Assembly: GCF_900182745.1 (NCBI RefSeq)
Contig: NZ_FXTY01000001.1
Location: 124,001 to 188,000, forward strand
Length of the DNA stretch: 64,000 nt
Direction: 5' to 3'
Source of the DNA: Shimia sagamensis
GTDB taxonomy: Bacteria; Pseudomonadota; Alphaproteobacteria; Rhodobacterales; Rhodobacteraceae
This document shows positions 54,801-62,111 of this stretch, piece by piece. Below the pieces are notes generated by a model that made no database searches, was not told the origin of the DNA, and saw only the letters and a program-made list of their open reading frames with translations. The position numbers and the translations under genes are program-made. Within the stretch, counting starts at the first letter, position 1; every line of letters begins with the position of its first letter.

Positions 54801-56556
54801 CCTGTTGGGGCAAAGCATCGAAGAGGTTGAGGGCAAAATCAAACTCTACCACGATGCCCTGCGCGAGAACGGCCACAACCCGGACGATTTCACCATCACT
54901 TTGATGTTGCACAGCTATCTGGCAGAGGACCGTGAAGTTGCGCGCGACATCGCCCGTGGCCCCATGAAAGATTACATGCGCGCCGCTGCCGGGCTGATCA
55001 AACAGTTTGCCTGGGCTTTCCCGGCATTCAAACGCCCGGAAGGCGTGAACAACGCCTTTGAGCTCGATCTTGGCATTCTTAGCGAAGATGAACTCGAGGA
55101 AATTCTTGAGGCTGCTTTCAACCGCTACTTTGAGGACAGCGGGTTGTTTGGCACGGTTGAGGACGCACTGGACCGGGTGGAACAGGTCAAACGCATTGGC
55201 GTGACCGAAGTGGCTTGTTTGATTGACTATGGCATCGACAGCGCAACGGTGATGGAAGGTTTGAAACCCATCGCCGAGGTGTTGAAACGCGCCAATGAAG
55301 GCGGCGAGTTGGACCCTGAAGATGTGTCGATTGCAGCGCAGATGCTGCGCCATGAGGTCAGCCACCTGCAATGCACCCCGTCGATGGCGCGTTTGCTGGC
55401 GGACAACGAAGAGGCGCGGTTTGCCCTTGCTGGTGTGCAGCAGATGATGGTGGGTGGCGAGGCGCTGTCGGGCAGTCTGGTGGCCGATTTGAACGCGGCC
55501 AGCGGGGCCAAAATCCAGAACATGTATGGGCCAACCGAAACCACCATCTGGTCGACCACCGCACTGGTCGACGCCTCCGAAGGCGTGGCCAACATTGGCG
55601 ATCCCATTGCCAACACACAGGTCTATGTGGTCGATGACGCCGGTGCATCGGTACCAGTCGGCGTGGCTGGTGAGCTGCTGATTGGCGGCGCAGGTGTCAC
55701 CCGAGGCTATTGGCGGCGCGAAGACCTCACGGCGGAACGGTTTGTGGCCAATCCGTTTGGGCCAAAAGACGAGAGTGGGCGTTTGTACCGTACCGGCGAC
55801 CTTGCGCGCTGGCGGACAGATGGCAAGCTCGATTTCCTTGGGCGTGTTGACCATCAGGTGAAGCTGCGCGGCTATCGCATTGAGCTGGGCGAGATTGAAA
55901 CCCGATTGGAGGAGGTGCCTAGCGTGGCGCAGGCCGTGGTCATGGCGCGCGAGGACACTGAGGGCGATGTGCGGCTGGTGGCCTATCTGCGTGGCGATGT
56001 GCCTGCAGAAGCTGACGTACGGGCGCAGTTGCGCGAGCACCTGCCAAGCTTCATGCGGCCGCAGCATTATGTGACCTTGGCAGATTTCCCGCTAACACCG
56101 AACAAAAAGGTGGATCGTAAGGCGCTTCCACGGCCCGAAGAAACCCGCAAGATCACCACACCGAAGGTGGAGACCACAGCCCCTGCTGCGCCAGTTGAGG
56201 CGGGTGGTGACATCGCCAAACTGGTCGCAGATGTCTGGGCTGAGGTGCTTGGCGTGCGCGAAGTGGTGGCCACGGATAACTTCTTTGATCTGGGTGGTCA
56301 CAGCTTGCTGGCGGTGCAAGCGCACCGCGAAATCAGGGCGCGTGCGGGGGCCGCAAAACTGTCGATCACCGATGTGTTCCGCTTCCCAACGCTCAATGCC
56401 TTGGCAGGCCGCGTGCAGGAATTGACCGGCACACCAAAACCAGCGGATGCACCTGCAGCCAAAGACAGCGAAGAAGTGGCAGAACAGGCCCAAAGCCGGT
56501 CCGAGACCATGAGCAAGCGTCGTGCGATGCGCGCACGCCGGAGGACAAACACGTGA
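51883..56556 (+). CDS. NRPS: formyltransferase - remnant C - A with embedded luciferase-like monooxygenase - carrier
   Basis: A 1557-residue NRPS. Residues ~1-290 are a formyltransferase-like domain with the triad N-x-H (VNFHDGPLPRYAG) and D (GADTGEIV). Residues ~325-550 resemble the second half of a condensation domain; no HHxxxDG is seen. The adenylation domain has A2 LKAGGAYVPMDP (~616), A3 YTSGSTGTPKG (~695), A4 FDISVLELF (~741), A5 NMYGPTETTIW (~1212), A7 YRTGDLARW, A8 and NKKVDRKAL. A luciferase-like monooxygenase (~781-1137; LWTPERHFHAFGG, VAAGWQPNDF) sits between A4 and A5. The carrier serine is S1474. The pocket reads DILQMGMIWK, near the glycine code. There is no thioesterase. The ATG at 51883 has GGAGG. 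Confidence 0.9.
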   Translation: MSLDTFTNAAPMSAVMIGNESLLIQCATLWLDTGNTLTAVVTRSPEIRRWATEAGLRVISSDSDIVGELLGEQFDWLLSIANLDMLSDTLLKLPTKGAVNFHDGPLPRYAGLNAPVWTRMAQEPRHGITWHKMEIGADTGEIVAQRMFDIGQADTALTLNTKCYAVAIESFADVMRALGEDLANVRVQDLSQRSYFGRAKRPDAAGRVDFRRDAQDVVALVRALDHGDYFNPLFAPKMVAAGRVLLIKSAEVAESAGRGEPGAVLAVSDDSVTVACGRGAVVLGGLTDVAGQEETVPHVIRAGERLPLLDKSASDALTATMTPIAKAEPFWRARLTEFVPATLPLIRGAGDLADLRQLPLSISETPSKSILTAVAIWALRSGLPEVCDVAYRGADHPQAAGLISPWVPLRVGAELLHDSVAEANAAMAERVAQADAQGSFASDLIARDPALAAPTMPDLAVTTGGLAGPIEGAAMTVAIGAAGAVLHFDAARITPDHAARLTARLELICAQIGTAAKVADLDVLPEAERAEVLTGWNATEAPFDVDFTMAAQFEAQVAKTPDAPALVFEHDMLSYAELNARANRAAHVLRDMGVTRGALVGLCLRRSPDLVVAALAILKAGGAYVPMDPTYPADRLAHYISDSGCGVIVTQAALTRDLPDHSAQVLEMDTDARLSTASANTPEAIASGADLAYLIYTSGSTGTPKGVMVEHGNVANFFAGMDARIPYETGDSWMAVTSLSFDISVLELFWTLSRGFKLVLSGDETTTQISGGRLPTSAGGMEFSLYFWGNDDGQGSKKYEMLLEGAKFADANGFTALWTPERHFHAFGGPYPNPAVTGAAVAAVTKNLGVRAGSCVTPLHHTARIAEDWAIIDNLTDGRAGLAVAAGWQPNDFVLRPENSPPNNKNVMLDQIGDLRKLWRGEEVDFAKADGTMHGVVTQPRPVSKELPIWVTIAGNPDTWVEAGKHGCNVLTHLLGQSIEEVEGKIKLYHDALRENGHNPDDFTITLMLHSYLAEDREVARDIARGPMKDYMRAAAGLIKQFAWAFPAFKRPEGVNNAFELDLGILSEDELEEILEAAFNRYFEDSGLFGTVEDALDRVEQVKRIGVTEVACLIDYGIDSATVMEGLKPIAEVLKRANEGGELDPEDVSIAAQMLRHEVSHLQCTPSMARLLADNEEARFALAGVQQMMVGGEALSGSLVADLNAASGAKIQNMYGPTETTIWSTTALVDASEGVANIGDPIANTQVYVVDDAGASVPVGVAGELLIGGAGVTRGYWRREDLTAERFVANPFGPKDESGRLYRTGDLARWRTDGKLDFLGRVDHQVKLRGYRIELGEIETRLEEVPSVAQAVVMAREDTEGDVRLVAYLRGDVPAEADVRAQLREHLPSFMRPQHYVTLADFPLTPNKKVDRKALPRPEETRKITTPKVETTAPAAPVEAGGDIAKLVADVWAEVLGVREVVATDNFFDLGGHSLLAVQAHREIRARAGAAKLSITDVFRFPTLNALAGRVQELTGTPKPADAPAAKDSEEVAEQAQSRSETMSKRRAMRARRRTNT

Positions 56557-57287
56557 CCCTGTCCTCGGACCAGCATCTTGTGGCCCTAAAATCTCTGGCG
56601 GAGCGCATAGCGCCGCCAGAAACTGCTGTGGCCGTGACCGACCCAACCCGCGGCATTGCGGTGGTTTGGCCACAGGAAGCGCCAGCCATTGCCCGCGCCG
56701 TGCCCAAGCGGCGGCGCGAGTTTGCCGCCGGACGCCAGGCGGCGCGTTTGGCGATGCGCGCCTTGGGGGAACGGGAACAGGCGGTGCCAACCCGACCGGA
56801 TCGGGCGCCGCAGTGGCCACAAGGCTTGACCGGCTCGATCAGCCATGACGCCACAAGCTGTGTTGCCATTGTCGCTGCGGGAACGCAATTTCGCGCCCTT
56901 GGTGTGGATGTGGAACCTGATGCACCGCTTCATGACGATCTGACCGCTGAAATCTGCCTCCCGCAAGAACGGGCCTGGCTGTTGGACATCCCGGCACCAC
57001 GTCGGGCCTTAATGGCGCGGCGCCTGTTTTGCGCCAAAGAGGCTGTCTACAAAGCGCAATACCCGCTGACACAAACCCTGTTTGGTTTTGACGCAATTCA
57101 AGTCACCCTCAACGTACGCAGCACCGGCTTCACTGCGCGGTTTATGCAAACCGTGGGCGATGTGCCCGAGGGCACGGTTCTGTCTGGTCAATGTGGCACC
57201 GGTGGCGGGCATGTGTTGGCCATGGTCACATTGGGCGCACAAGCAGGCATGGAGAACGCAGATTTTCCGGTTTGCGCCACGGGATAA
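56553..57287 (+). CDS. 4'-phosphopantetheinyl transferase (EntD/Sfp type)
   Basis: A 244-residue PPTase that activates carrier proteins by transferring phosphopantetheine from CoA. Signature motifs: GSISHDATSCVAIVA, ALGVDVEPDAPL (acid pair near 119) and RLFCAKEAVYKAQYP (W/F-x-x-K-E-x-x-x-K, about 158-167). It starts at a GTG overlapping the NRPS stop (GTGA), so it probably serves the PKS ACP and NRPS carrier directly. It ends the PKS-GT-NRPS-PPTase run. Confidence 0.92.
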   Translation: MTLSSDQHLVALKSLAERIAPPETAVAVTDPTRGIAVVWPQEAPAIARAVPKRRREFAAGRQAARLAMRALGEREQAVPTRPDRAPQWPQGLTGSISHDATSCVAIVAAGTQFRALGVDVEPDAPLHDDLTAEICLPQERAWLLDIPAPRRALMARRLFCAKEAVYKAQYPLTQTLFGFDAIQVTLNVRSTGFTARFMQTVGDVPEGTVLSGQCGTGGGHVLAMVTLGAQAGMENADFPVCATG

Positions 57288-57360
57288 CCACATTCGATTG
57301 TCATAAATTGTCTTCAAGAGCGCGAATCCGAGTCGCGCCACACCGAATTTGAGGACGGGC

Positions 57361-58632
57361 ATGGACAAGTTCCAATCATTTGGCGAGGTGCTGAGCATGC
57401 TGCGCAGGAGGTTTTTCCTGTGGGCCAGCATCATTGTCATCGGCGGGTTGATCTCGCTGGCCTACGTGCTGGGCCTGCCGCGCGAATATGAGACCTATGC
57501 CACCATTCAGATCGAGCAACCCTCGATCAAAACCGGCGCAACCTCGCCCGGCGCGTTAAACGCCGACATGCTGCAAAAGCTACAAATTGTCGAACAGCGC
57601 GTGATGGCACGCGACAATCTGCTGACCATCATTGAAAAGTTCGGTCTCTACAACGACGCCCCCTTGAGTGAACTGCAAAAAGTGGAGCTGCTGCGCAGAG
57701 CAGCGCGTGTGATGCATATCACCAACCCGGACTTCCGCTGGCGACAGGACATCAGCCCCTCCGCACTGTTGGTATCTGTACGGATGACCGATCCGGTTCT
57801 GGCGGCAAATGTCGCCAATGAGCTGGTGACCAACGTGCTGGAGCAGGAGCAAGATCGTCGCACCGAGCAGGTGACCGAAACCCTGTCATTCTTTGACAGC
57901 GAAGAGCGCCGTATTGGTGCTGCGATCACCAATCTGGAACAACAGATTGCCGACTACAAACAGGAAAACGCAGTTTTGCTACCCGGCGGTGTGGAAGCCC
58001 TGCGCACGCGCCTGACGGATTTGCAGCAAATCGAACTTGAGGTGCAACGCCAGCTTCTGGAAAACGTGGGCATTTCCAGCGGAGGCAACTCGGTGCGCGC
58101 CCAGCGCTTGCGCCGCCTGCAAGAAGAGAGCGAACTCTATCAGATCGAGATCGCGGAGATCGAAACCGCCCTCAAAGACACGCCGCGCATTGAACAGCAA
58201 TACAACCGGCTGGAACGACAGCGGACCAAACTGGAAGAACAGTATCAAGCCATCACCGCCGGCAAGGCAGGCGCAGAAATGCAGCAGATGTTGGAAGCCA
58301 GCCAGCATTCCGACAGCTTCACCGTGCTTGAAAAAGCCCTTCCACCGGATTGGCCCATTGCGCCGTCCCGCAAACGCATCCTTGCCATGGGTGGGGTGCT
58401 AAGTGTGTTGGTGGCCTTGAGCCTCGTCTTTATGCTGGAGATGCGCAGTCCGGTGATCTGGACCCGTGGCCAACTGGAGCGCCAGCTGCGCCTGCGAGCG
58501 GTGGCTGCGATCCCTGTTTTGGAAACTCCCCGACAACGCCGATGGCGTAAGCTTGCGCGCTTGACCAAGGTCTTTGGTCTGTTGGCCCTGTCGAGCGGAT
58601 TGGCGGCCATGATCCTGAAATTGGGCAAATAG
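57361..58632 (+). CDS. Wzz/GumC-like polysaccharide chain-length determinant
   Basis: A 423-residue inner-membrane protein of the PCP family. TM1 is approximately residues 20-42 and TM2 about 345-365; a further hydrophobic stretch lies at the C-terminus (~402-420). Between them lies a long periplasmic coiled-coil region (LFFDSEERR, NLEQQIADYKQENA, and RRLQEESELYQIEI). A PxxP-type segment sits before TM2 (PPDWPIAPSRKRI). No BY-kinase domain is present. It regulates polymer length or export of a Wzy-dependent polysaccharide. The ATG at 57361 follows GAGGAC. Confidence 0.87.
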   Translation: MDKFQSFGEVLSMLRRRFFLWASIIVIGGLISLAYVLGLPREYETYATIQIEQPSIKTGATSPGALNADMLQKLQIVEQRVMARDNLLTIIEKFGLYNDAPLSELQKVELLRRAARVMHITNPDFRWRQDISPSALLVSVRMTDPVLAANVANELVTNVLEQEQDRRTEQVTETLSFFDSEERRIGAAITNLEQQIADYKQENAVLLPGGVEALRTRLTDLQQIELEVQRQLLENVGISSGGNSVRAQRLRRLQEESELYQIEIAEIETALKDTPRIEQQYNRLERQRTKLEEQYQAITAGKAGAEMQQMLEASQHSDSFTVLEKALPPDWPIAPSRKRILAMGGVLSVLVALSLVFMLEMRSPVIWTRGQLERQLRLRAVAAIPVLETPRQRRWRKLARLTKVFGLLALSSGLAAMILKLGK

Positions 58633-59107
58633 CGACCACAATTGTGCCACAATTCAACCTCCACGAGCGGCTTTCCGCCGAATCGTCTCCACAAAATTGC
58701 ACCCTGACTCTGCGTCAATTTTTCGAATCGAGAAACAATCAAAAATAGAAGGCATTCACCGTTTCCAGTTGAGGGTCACATAATGGCGTGCTTGCCACAA
58801 ATTTTAACCATAATTGAAAAAAATATCAAAATCAGAATGTGTCAAATCGTTTATTTTCAACCACTTAAGCCAAACTATCCGAAAGTTAAGGTGGATTTCT
58901 GTAAATTTGTGACTAATGTAAGTCCTGGGTGGGCGCTTCTGATGAAGGAGCATCAAAAACAACGACGTCACAAGGACCTATGTGATCAGCCCCTGCTGCC
59001 GGGGTGCTTTTTCCAACTAGGTACGTGAAACACACGTTCGGGCCATGACTGGTCCGGCGACGGGATGTTGCGGTCTAAATTGATGCCCTTCTGGTTGGGT
59101 TACGGGG
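58633..59107. other. AT-rich 475-bp intergenic region, probable promoter/leader of the sugar-transferase operon
   Basis: No convincing gene is seen. The region is clearly more AT-rich than its surroundings. It holds three GANTC sites within 50 bp (58680-58684, 58706-58710, 58725-58729), a TTAACCATAATTGAA element (58804-58818) one mismatch from the CtrA TTAA-N7-TTAA box, and TTAA repeats at about 58864-58888. A terminator-like hairpin (58988-59012) follows. The layout suggests a regulated promoter with a leader. Confidence 0.6.
58988..59012 (+). terminator. Possible leader terminator/attenuator before the priming transferase gene
   Basis: AGCCCC pairs with GGGGTGCT with one bulged T, giving about six GC-rich pairs and a 7-nt loop, directly followed by a T-rich tail. 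It is 96 nt before the transferase start and within the intergenic leader, so it could attenuate transcription. The stem is modest. Confidence 0.4.
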
Positions 59108-59782
59108 ATGACACCGATGGCGATTTTTTCGCGGGAAGATTTTGATCAGGCCTTTGAGGTCTCGTCGGCACGCAACAGCGTGTACCGCAGCGTCTTCAAA
59201 CGTGCCTTTGACATCTTTTTTGTTCTGGCCATCGCCGTTCCGGTGACTCTGGTTGTGCTTTTGCTCGCCCTGTTTATCTCATTTGATGGCGCGTCGCCGT
59301 TTTATCGTCAGGAACGTGTTGGCAAAAACGGCAAGCGTTTCAGCATGCTCAAGCTGCGCTCCATGGTGCCCAATGCCGACCGCAAGCTGGAGGCCTATTT
59401 GCGCGCCAATCCAGCCGCGCGTCTGGAATGGACCGAAAAGCAGAAGCTGGCCCATGATCCGCGTATCACGCCCATTGGTCGCATCATCCGCAAAACCTCG
59501 CTCGACGAGCTGCCACAGTTCCTGAACGTGCTGGTGGGTGACATGTCCGTGGTCGGCCCGCGCCCAATGATGCCGGAACAGACCGCGCTCTATCCGGGCA
59601 CCGCCTATTACCGCATGCGCCCGGGCATCACCGGGTTCTGGCAAATTTCCGAGCGCAATGAGTGCTCTTTTGCCGAGCGCGCCATTCACGACAGCCACTA
59701 TGACCGCGCCCTGAGCCTGCGCACCGATGTCTCGGTTGTCTGGCGCACTGTGGCCGTGGTGATGGCCGGCACCGGCGTGTGA
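59108..59782 (+). CDS. Priming sugar transferase (undecaprenyl-phosphate sugar phosphotransferase)
   Basis: A 224-residue bacterial sugar transferase. One membrane segment (residues ~37-59, FFVLAIAVPVTLVVLLLALFI) is followed by the catalytic domain: GASPFYRQERVGKNGKRFSMLKLRSM, DPRITPIGRIIRKTSLDELPQ, LVGDMSVVGPRP and RPGITGFWQISERN. It loads the first sugar-phosphate on undecaprenyl phosphate, starting repeat-unit synthesis. The ATG could be 59108 or 59117. Confidence 0.92.
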   Translation: MTPMAIFSREDFDQAFEVSSARNSVYRSVFKRAFDIFFVLAIAVPVTLVVLLLALFISFDGASPFYRQERVGKNGKRFSMLKLRSMVPNADRKLEAYLRANPAARLEWTEKQKLAHDPRITPIGRIIRKTSLDELPQFLNVLVGDMSVVGPRPMMPEQTALYPGTAYYRMRPGITGFWQISERNECSFAERAIHDSHYDRALSLRTDVSVVWRTVAVVMAGTGV

Positions 59783-59886
59783 ACGCCACACCCTGACAGT
59801 TTGAGACACGCGCGCTATAGTCATGGTGCGCGTTTTGCGTTTGTGTGGCCCCGACCACGCCGCTCACAAAGGAAGACCTGACGCCA

Positions 59887-61428
59887 ATGCCCAACCTGCT
59901 CGCCACGTTGATGCTGATGCTTTGGCCAGTGGTCATTTGGCGACTGTTTGTCAGCCTCTCCCCCGGCCGTGCATTGATCTGGTCTTTACTCGGGGCTTAT
60001 CTGCTGTTGCCACCACCCCCGGCTGAGTTTGATTTTCCGCTGATGCCGGCACTGGACAAAAGCAGCCTGCCCAATTTGGCAATCCTGATTGTGGTGTTTT
60101 TTGTCCTGCCGCAGCGGCCCAAACTGCTGCCCGACAACATCGTGGCCCGCTGGCTATTGGGTTTGCTGATCCTCAGCCCCGTTGCCACGGTTTTCACCAA
60201 TGGCGAGCCGCTGATTTTCACCGAGGGCTTTGTACGCGGCCTCTACTTTCAAGACGCAATTGCGCAACCAATCAACCAGTTCATTGGCATCATTGGTTTC
60301 CTAATGGCTCGCGCCTTGCTGCGCACCCGCGAAGATCAACGAGATCTGTTGCTGGCGCTGGTGATTGCAGGCTTGGCCTATTCCCTCCCTATTCTAATCG
60401 AAGTGCGGCTGAGCCCCCAGCTCAACAACTGGGTCTACGGCTACTATCAGCACCTGTTCAGCCAGACCATTCGCGGCAGTGGCTATCGCCCGATGGTGTT
60501 CCTGTATCATGGCATTTGGCTGGCGTATTTTGTGCTGACTGCGTTGTTAGCAGCGATCACCCTTTGGCAAGCCGACACCAGCCGCACGCGGGCAAAATAC
60601 CTGATTGCTGTCTTTTATTTGGCGGCGGTGCTGGTGCTCTGCAAAACACTGGCCACGTTGATTTACGCGGGAGCCGCGGGCCTGTTGATTGTGTTTCTCA
60701 ACACCCGCGCGCAGGTGAAAATTGCCGCGGTTCTGGCGATCATGATGCTGGCTTACCCCGTGTTAAAAACAACGGGTCTGGTTCCCACTGACGCAATCAT
60801 CTCACAGGCAGAAAAAGTGAGCGCGGAGCGGGCGCATTCCCTCAGTTTCCGGATCGAGAACGAAGACATCTTGCTGGATCATGCCATGCGCAAACCGTTG
60901 TTTGGCTGGGGTATCTGGGGCCGCAATCATCTTCATGACCCCACAACCGGTCTGATCACCTCGGTCACGGACGGTTATTGGATCATCGTTCTCGGCGTCT
61001 GGGGCTGGGTTGGATACATCGCACAATTTGGCCTGATGGCCTTGCCAATCTTCCTTGTGCACCGTGAACTTGGGCGGATCAAAGTGGCCGAGCGAGACAG
61101 CTTCAAACGCGACGCGTCTTTTGCACTTTTGGATGAACAACGCTTGCAAAAACGGAAAAGTCCCGGACTGTCCCCTTACCTGGGGCCGTTGGCGCTGATG
61201 CTGGGTTTCAACATGATCGACATGCTGCCCAACGCCACGCTGACGCCCACAACCTGGCTGATTGCGGGCACCCTGTTTGGCCACGCAGAACGGCTTGCGC
61301 AGCGACGCAGGTCGGCAGAATCCGCGATGCGCCACAGCCCGATGAGCAGTGATGCAGGCGACCAGGACGAAGCAGAGCCCGACAGCGCCGCGACACCTGT
61401 GCCAAAACCCCGTCGGACCATTCTATAA
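59887..61428 (+). CDS. O-antigen polymerase/ligase-like membrane protein
   Basis: A 513-residue membrane protein with about ten hydrophobic segments and a large periplasmic part. The motif FGWGIWGRNHLHDP resembles the conserved H/R-containing loop of the WaaL/Wzy family. It would polymerise repeat units or ligate the glycan to an acceptor. The C-terminal ~45 residues are hydrophilic and acidic, then basic. The ATG at 59887 starts the first membrane segment; 59845 is also in frame. It ends 1 nt from the convergent acetyltransferase. Confidence 0.8.
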   Translation: MPNLLATLMLMLWPVVIWRLFVSLSPGRALIWSLLGAYLLLPPPPAEFDFPLMPALDKSSLPNLAILIVVFFVLPQRPKLLPDNIVARWLLGLLILSPVATVFTNGEPLIFTEGFVRGLYFQDAIAQPINQFIGIIGFLMARALLRTREDQRDLLLALVIAGLAYSLPILIEVRLSPQLNNWVYGYYQHLFSQTIRGSGYRPMVFLYHGIWLAYFVLTALLAAITLWQADTSRTRAKYLIAVFYLAAVLVLCKTLATLIYAGAAGLLIVFLNTRAQVKIAAVLAIMMLAYPVLKTTGLVPTDAIISQAEKVSAERAHSLSFRIENEDILLDHAMRKPLFGWGIWGRNHLHDPTTGLITSVTDGYWIIVLGVWGWVGYIAQFGLMALPIFLVHRELGRIKVAERDSFKRDASFALLDEQRLQKRKSPGLSPYLGPLALMLGFNMIDMLPNATLTPTTWLIAGTLFGHAERLAQRRRSAESAMRHSPMSSDAGDQDEAEPDSAATPVPKPRRTIL

Positions 61429-61429
61429 T

Positions 61430-61942
61430 CTAGGGCGTACCGTGGCCTGGTTTCATTTTCAGAATACGCGCTGGCACCCCGCCCACAACGGCGCCAGCAG
61501 GCACGTCCTTTGTGACCACAGCGTTGGCCCCCACTTCGGCATCTGCCCCAATGATCAACGGCCCAACGAGCTTGGCCCCGGCGCCGATATCTACATGGCC
61601 TTCGAGCACCACTGCACCTGAAAGCGTCACCTGATGCATCAACTGGCAATTGGGGCCGATGGTGGCATTGGGATGTACAATGATGCCCGTTGGATGTGGC
61701 AGGCGCAGCCCGCCATCGATGTGCATATTCAGGTGCAGCTCGGACTGTGTGATCACAGACCAAAATTGATGCGACAACACCCAACGTTTGCAGGCCAGCT
61801 TACCAAACACCCCCCCGCGGGCCTTGGCCGCCTGATACCGGCGCAGCGCGCGCAACAGTTTTGGACCGGGGTCCCAGAAACCACGCGGTGCCTCCCGCGA
61901 CCAATCCGGCTCTGTGGCGGACACATTCTGGTCAGTCTGCAC
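61430..61942 (-). CDS. Hexapeptide-repeat acetyltransferase (serine acetyltransferase-like)
   Basis: A 170-residue left-handed beta-helix acyltransferase. An N-terminal helical segment (WVLSHQFWSVITQSELHLNMHI) is followed by hexapeptide turns (GIIVHPNATIGPNCQLMHQVTLSGAV, DIGAGAKLVGPLIIGADAEVGANAVV) and a final GVPARILKMKPG. It resembles CysE/NodL-like enzymes and probably acetylates a sugar in the polysaccharide pathway. The GTG at 61942 has GGAGG 8 nt upstream and is preferred over a TTG at 61987. It is convergent with the polymerase/ligase gene. Confidence 0.85.
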   Translation of the reverse strand: MQTDQNVSATEPDWSREAPRGFWDPGPKLLRALRRYQAAKARGGVFGKLACKRWVLSHQFWSVITQSELHLNMHIDGGLRLPHPTGIIVHPNATIGPNCQLMHQVTLSGAVVLEGHVDIGAGAKLVGPLIIGADAEVGANAVVTKDVPAGAVVGGVPARILKMKPGHGTP

Positions 61943-62111
61943 AGTGTTTGCCTCCGCACCAAAACCCGCAAAATCGGGCGCTTTCAAAGCGTTGTCGCAA
62001 AACCTCTGTGTTAAAGCAACTTAACTCTGCCCCCCAGAGGCGCTTGCGGCGGTGCTGCGACTCATGTTTTTTGGTCCCCAAACGCAAAGCAATCCAAGGA
62101 TGCGCCCGCGC

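Noticed and set aside
54712-56067. 451-codon minus-strand frame
   Set aside because: Antisense of the NRPS; the sense strand has full adenylation and monooxygenase motifs.
58783-59028. 81-codon plus-strand frame in the 475-bp gap
   Set aside because: GAGGG precedes it, but the codons run through the terminator-like hairpin and the protein shows no domain or consistent codon bias.
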